A stretch of DNA of 7,052 nt, taken from an uncultured Alphaproteobacteria bacterium. Lineage in GTDB: Bacteria; Pseudomonadota; Alphaproteobacteria; Caulobacterales; Aquidulcibacteraceae. A program made the translations under genes and the position numbers. Under the pieces are notes generated by a model, which saw only the letters and a program-made list of their open reading frames with translations, did not search any database and was not told where the DNA came from. Positions 6,978 to 7,052 of the stretch are shown here, piece by piece (position 1 is the first letter of the stretch; every line of letters begins with the position of its first letter). The stretch lies in contig CALBSY010000053.1 in the NCBI GenBank assembly GCA_937967725.1, forward strand, positions 1 through 7,052, read 5' to 3'.

Positions 6978-7052
6978 TTACCGTTCCGCCTCCTCCGGCG
7001 TGAAATCTTGCGCTTCGCCGTTCTCGCGCCGCCGGGTGGCCAAGACCGCGAC
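6978..7052 (-). CDS. C-terminal end of an upstream gene, probably cytochrome c maturation protein CcmH/CycL
   Basis: The open minus-strand frame entering from the window edge encodes 24 residues, VAVLATRRRENG...FTPEEAER, ending at a TAA (6980-6978). A hydrophobic patch followed by an Arg cluster and then a short acidic tail with a TPEE motif resembles the C-terminus of CcmH/CycL, where the last membrane helix is followed by Arg residues and an L(S/T)PEE-type tail. The position directly before degP also fits the cycHJKL-degP order I recall from rhizobia. The fragment is too short to identify on its own, so this rests on tail pattern plus gene order. The 181 bp gap and putative promoter suggest degP is at least partly transcribed separately from it. 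Confidence 0.55.
   Translation of the reverse strand, partial: VAVLATRRRENGEAQDFTPEEAER

Noticed and set aside
6953..6980. Inverted repeat TAAAC/GTTTA just after the upstream gene's stop codon
   Set aside because: Only five bases pair before mismatches, the outer stem is A/T-rich, and no U tract follows, so it does not support a terminator call.

Overview
This window looks like chromosomal DNA from a GC-rich alphaproteobacterium, possibly Caulobacterales or a relative. The case rests on high GC, GC-rich third positions, protein resemblance to alphaproteobacterial families, and a gene order I recall from that class: cytochrome c maturation genes, then degP, an OmpR-type regulator and its kinase, with glnE nearby. 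No database search was possible. Every gene is on the minus strand, so transcription runs from position 7052 toward position 1. There are no mobile elements, CRISPR arrays, tRNAs or rRNAs that I can see.

In transcription order: (1) the last 24 codons of an upstream gene (6978-7052), probably ccmH/cycL. (2) A 181 bp gap with a candidate heat-shock (RpoH-like) promoter. (3) A complete periplasmic serine protease of the DegP/HtrA family (5282-6796). (4) An OmpR/PhoB-type response regulator (4599-5267), 14 bp after degP with a strong ribosome binding site. (5) A HAMP-containing membrane histidine kinase (3202-4602) overlapping the regulator by ATGA. (6) glnE, the bifunctional glutamine synthetase adenylyltransferase/adenylyl-removing enzyme (347-3202), overlapping the kinase by TGATG. 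(7) A small secreted EF-hand protein (1-325, running off the window), 21 bp after glnE with its own ribosome binding site.

The tight spacing suggests one transcription unit from degP to the EF-hand gene. The degP-regulator-kinase part resembles an envelope-stress module like Cpx/DegP. glnE, a nitrogen-status enzyme, is translationally tied to its end.

The most notable observation is an in-frame amber codon (749-751) inside glnE. It falls in a conserved motif of the adenylyltransferase half, at a position expected to be leucine. The same frame continues intact for another 133 codons to a normal stop, giving the full family length. This is a fresh nonsense mutation, a base-call error or a readthrough site; it is not a frameshift or old decay. 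Beyond this I see no clearly undescribed system.
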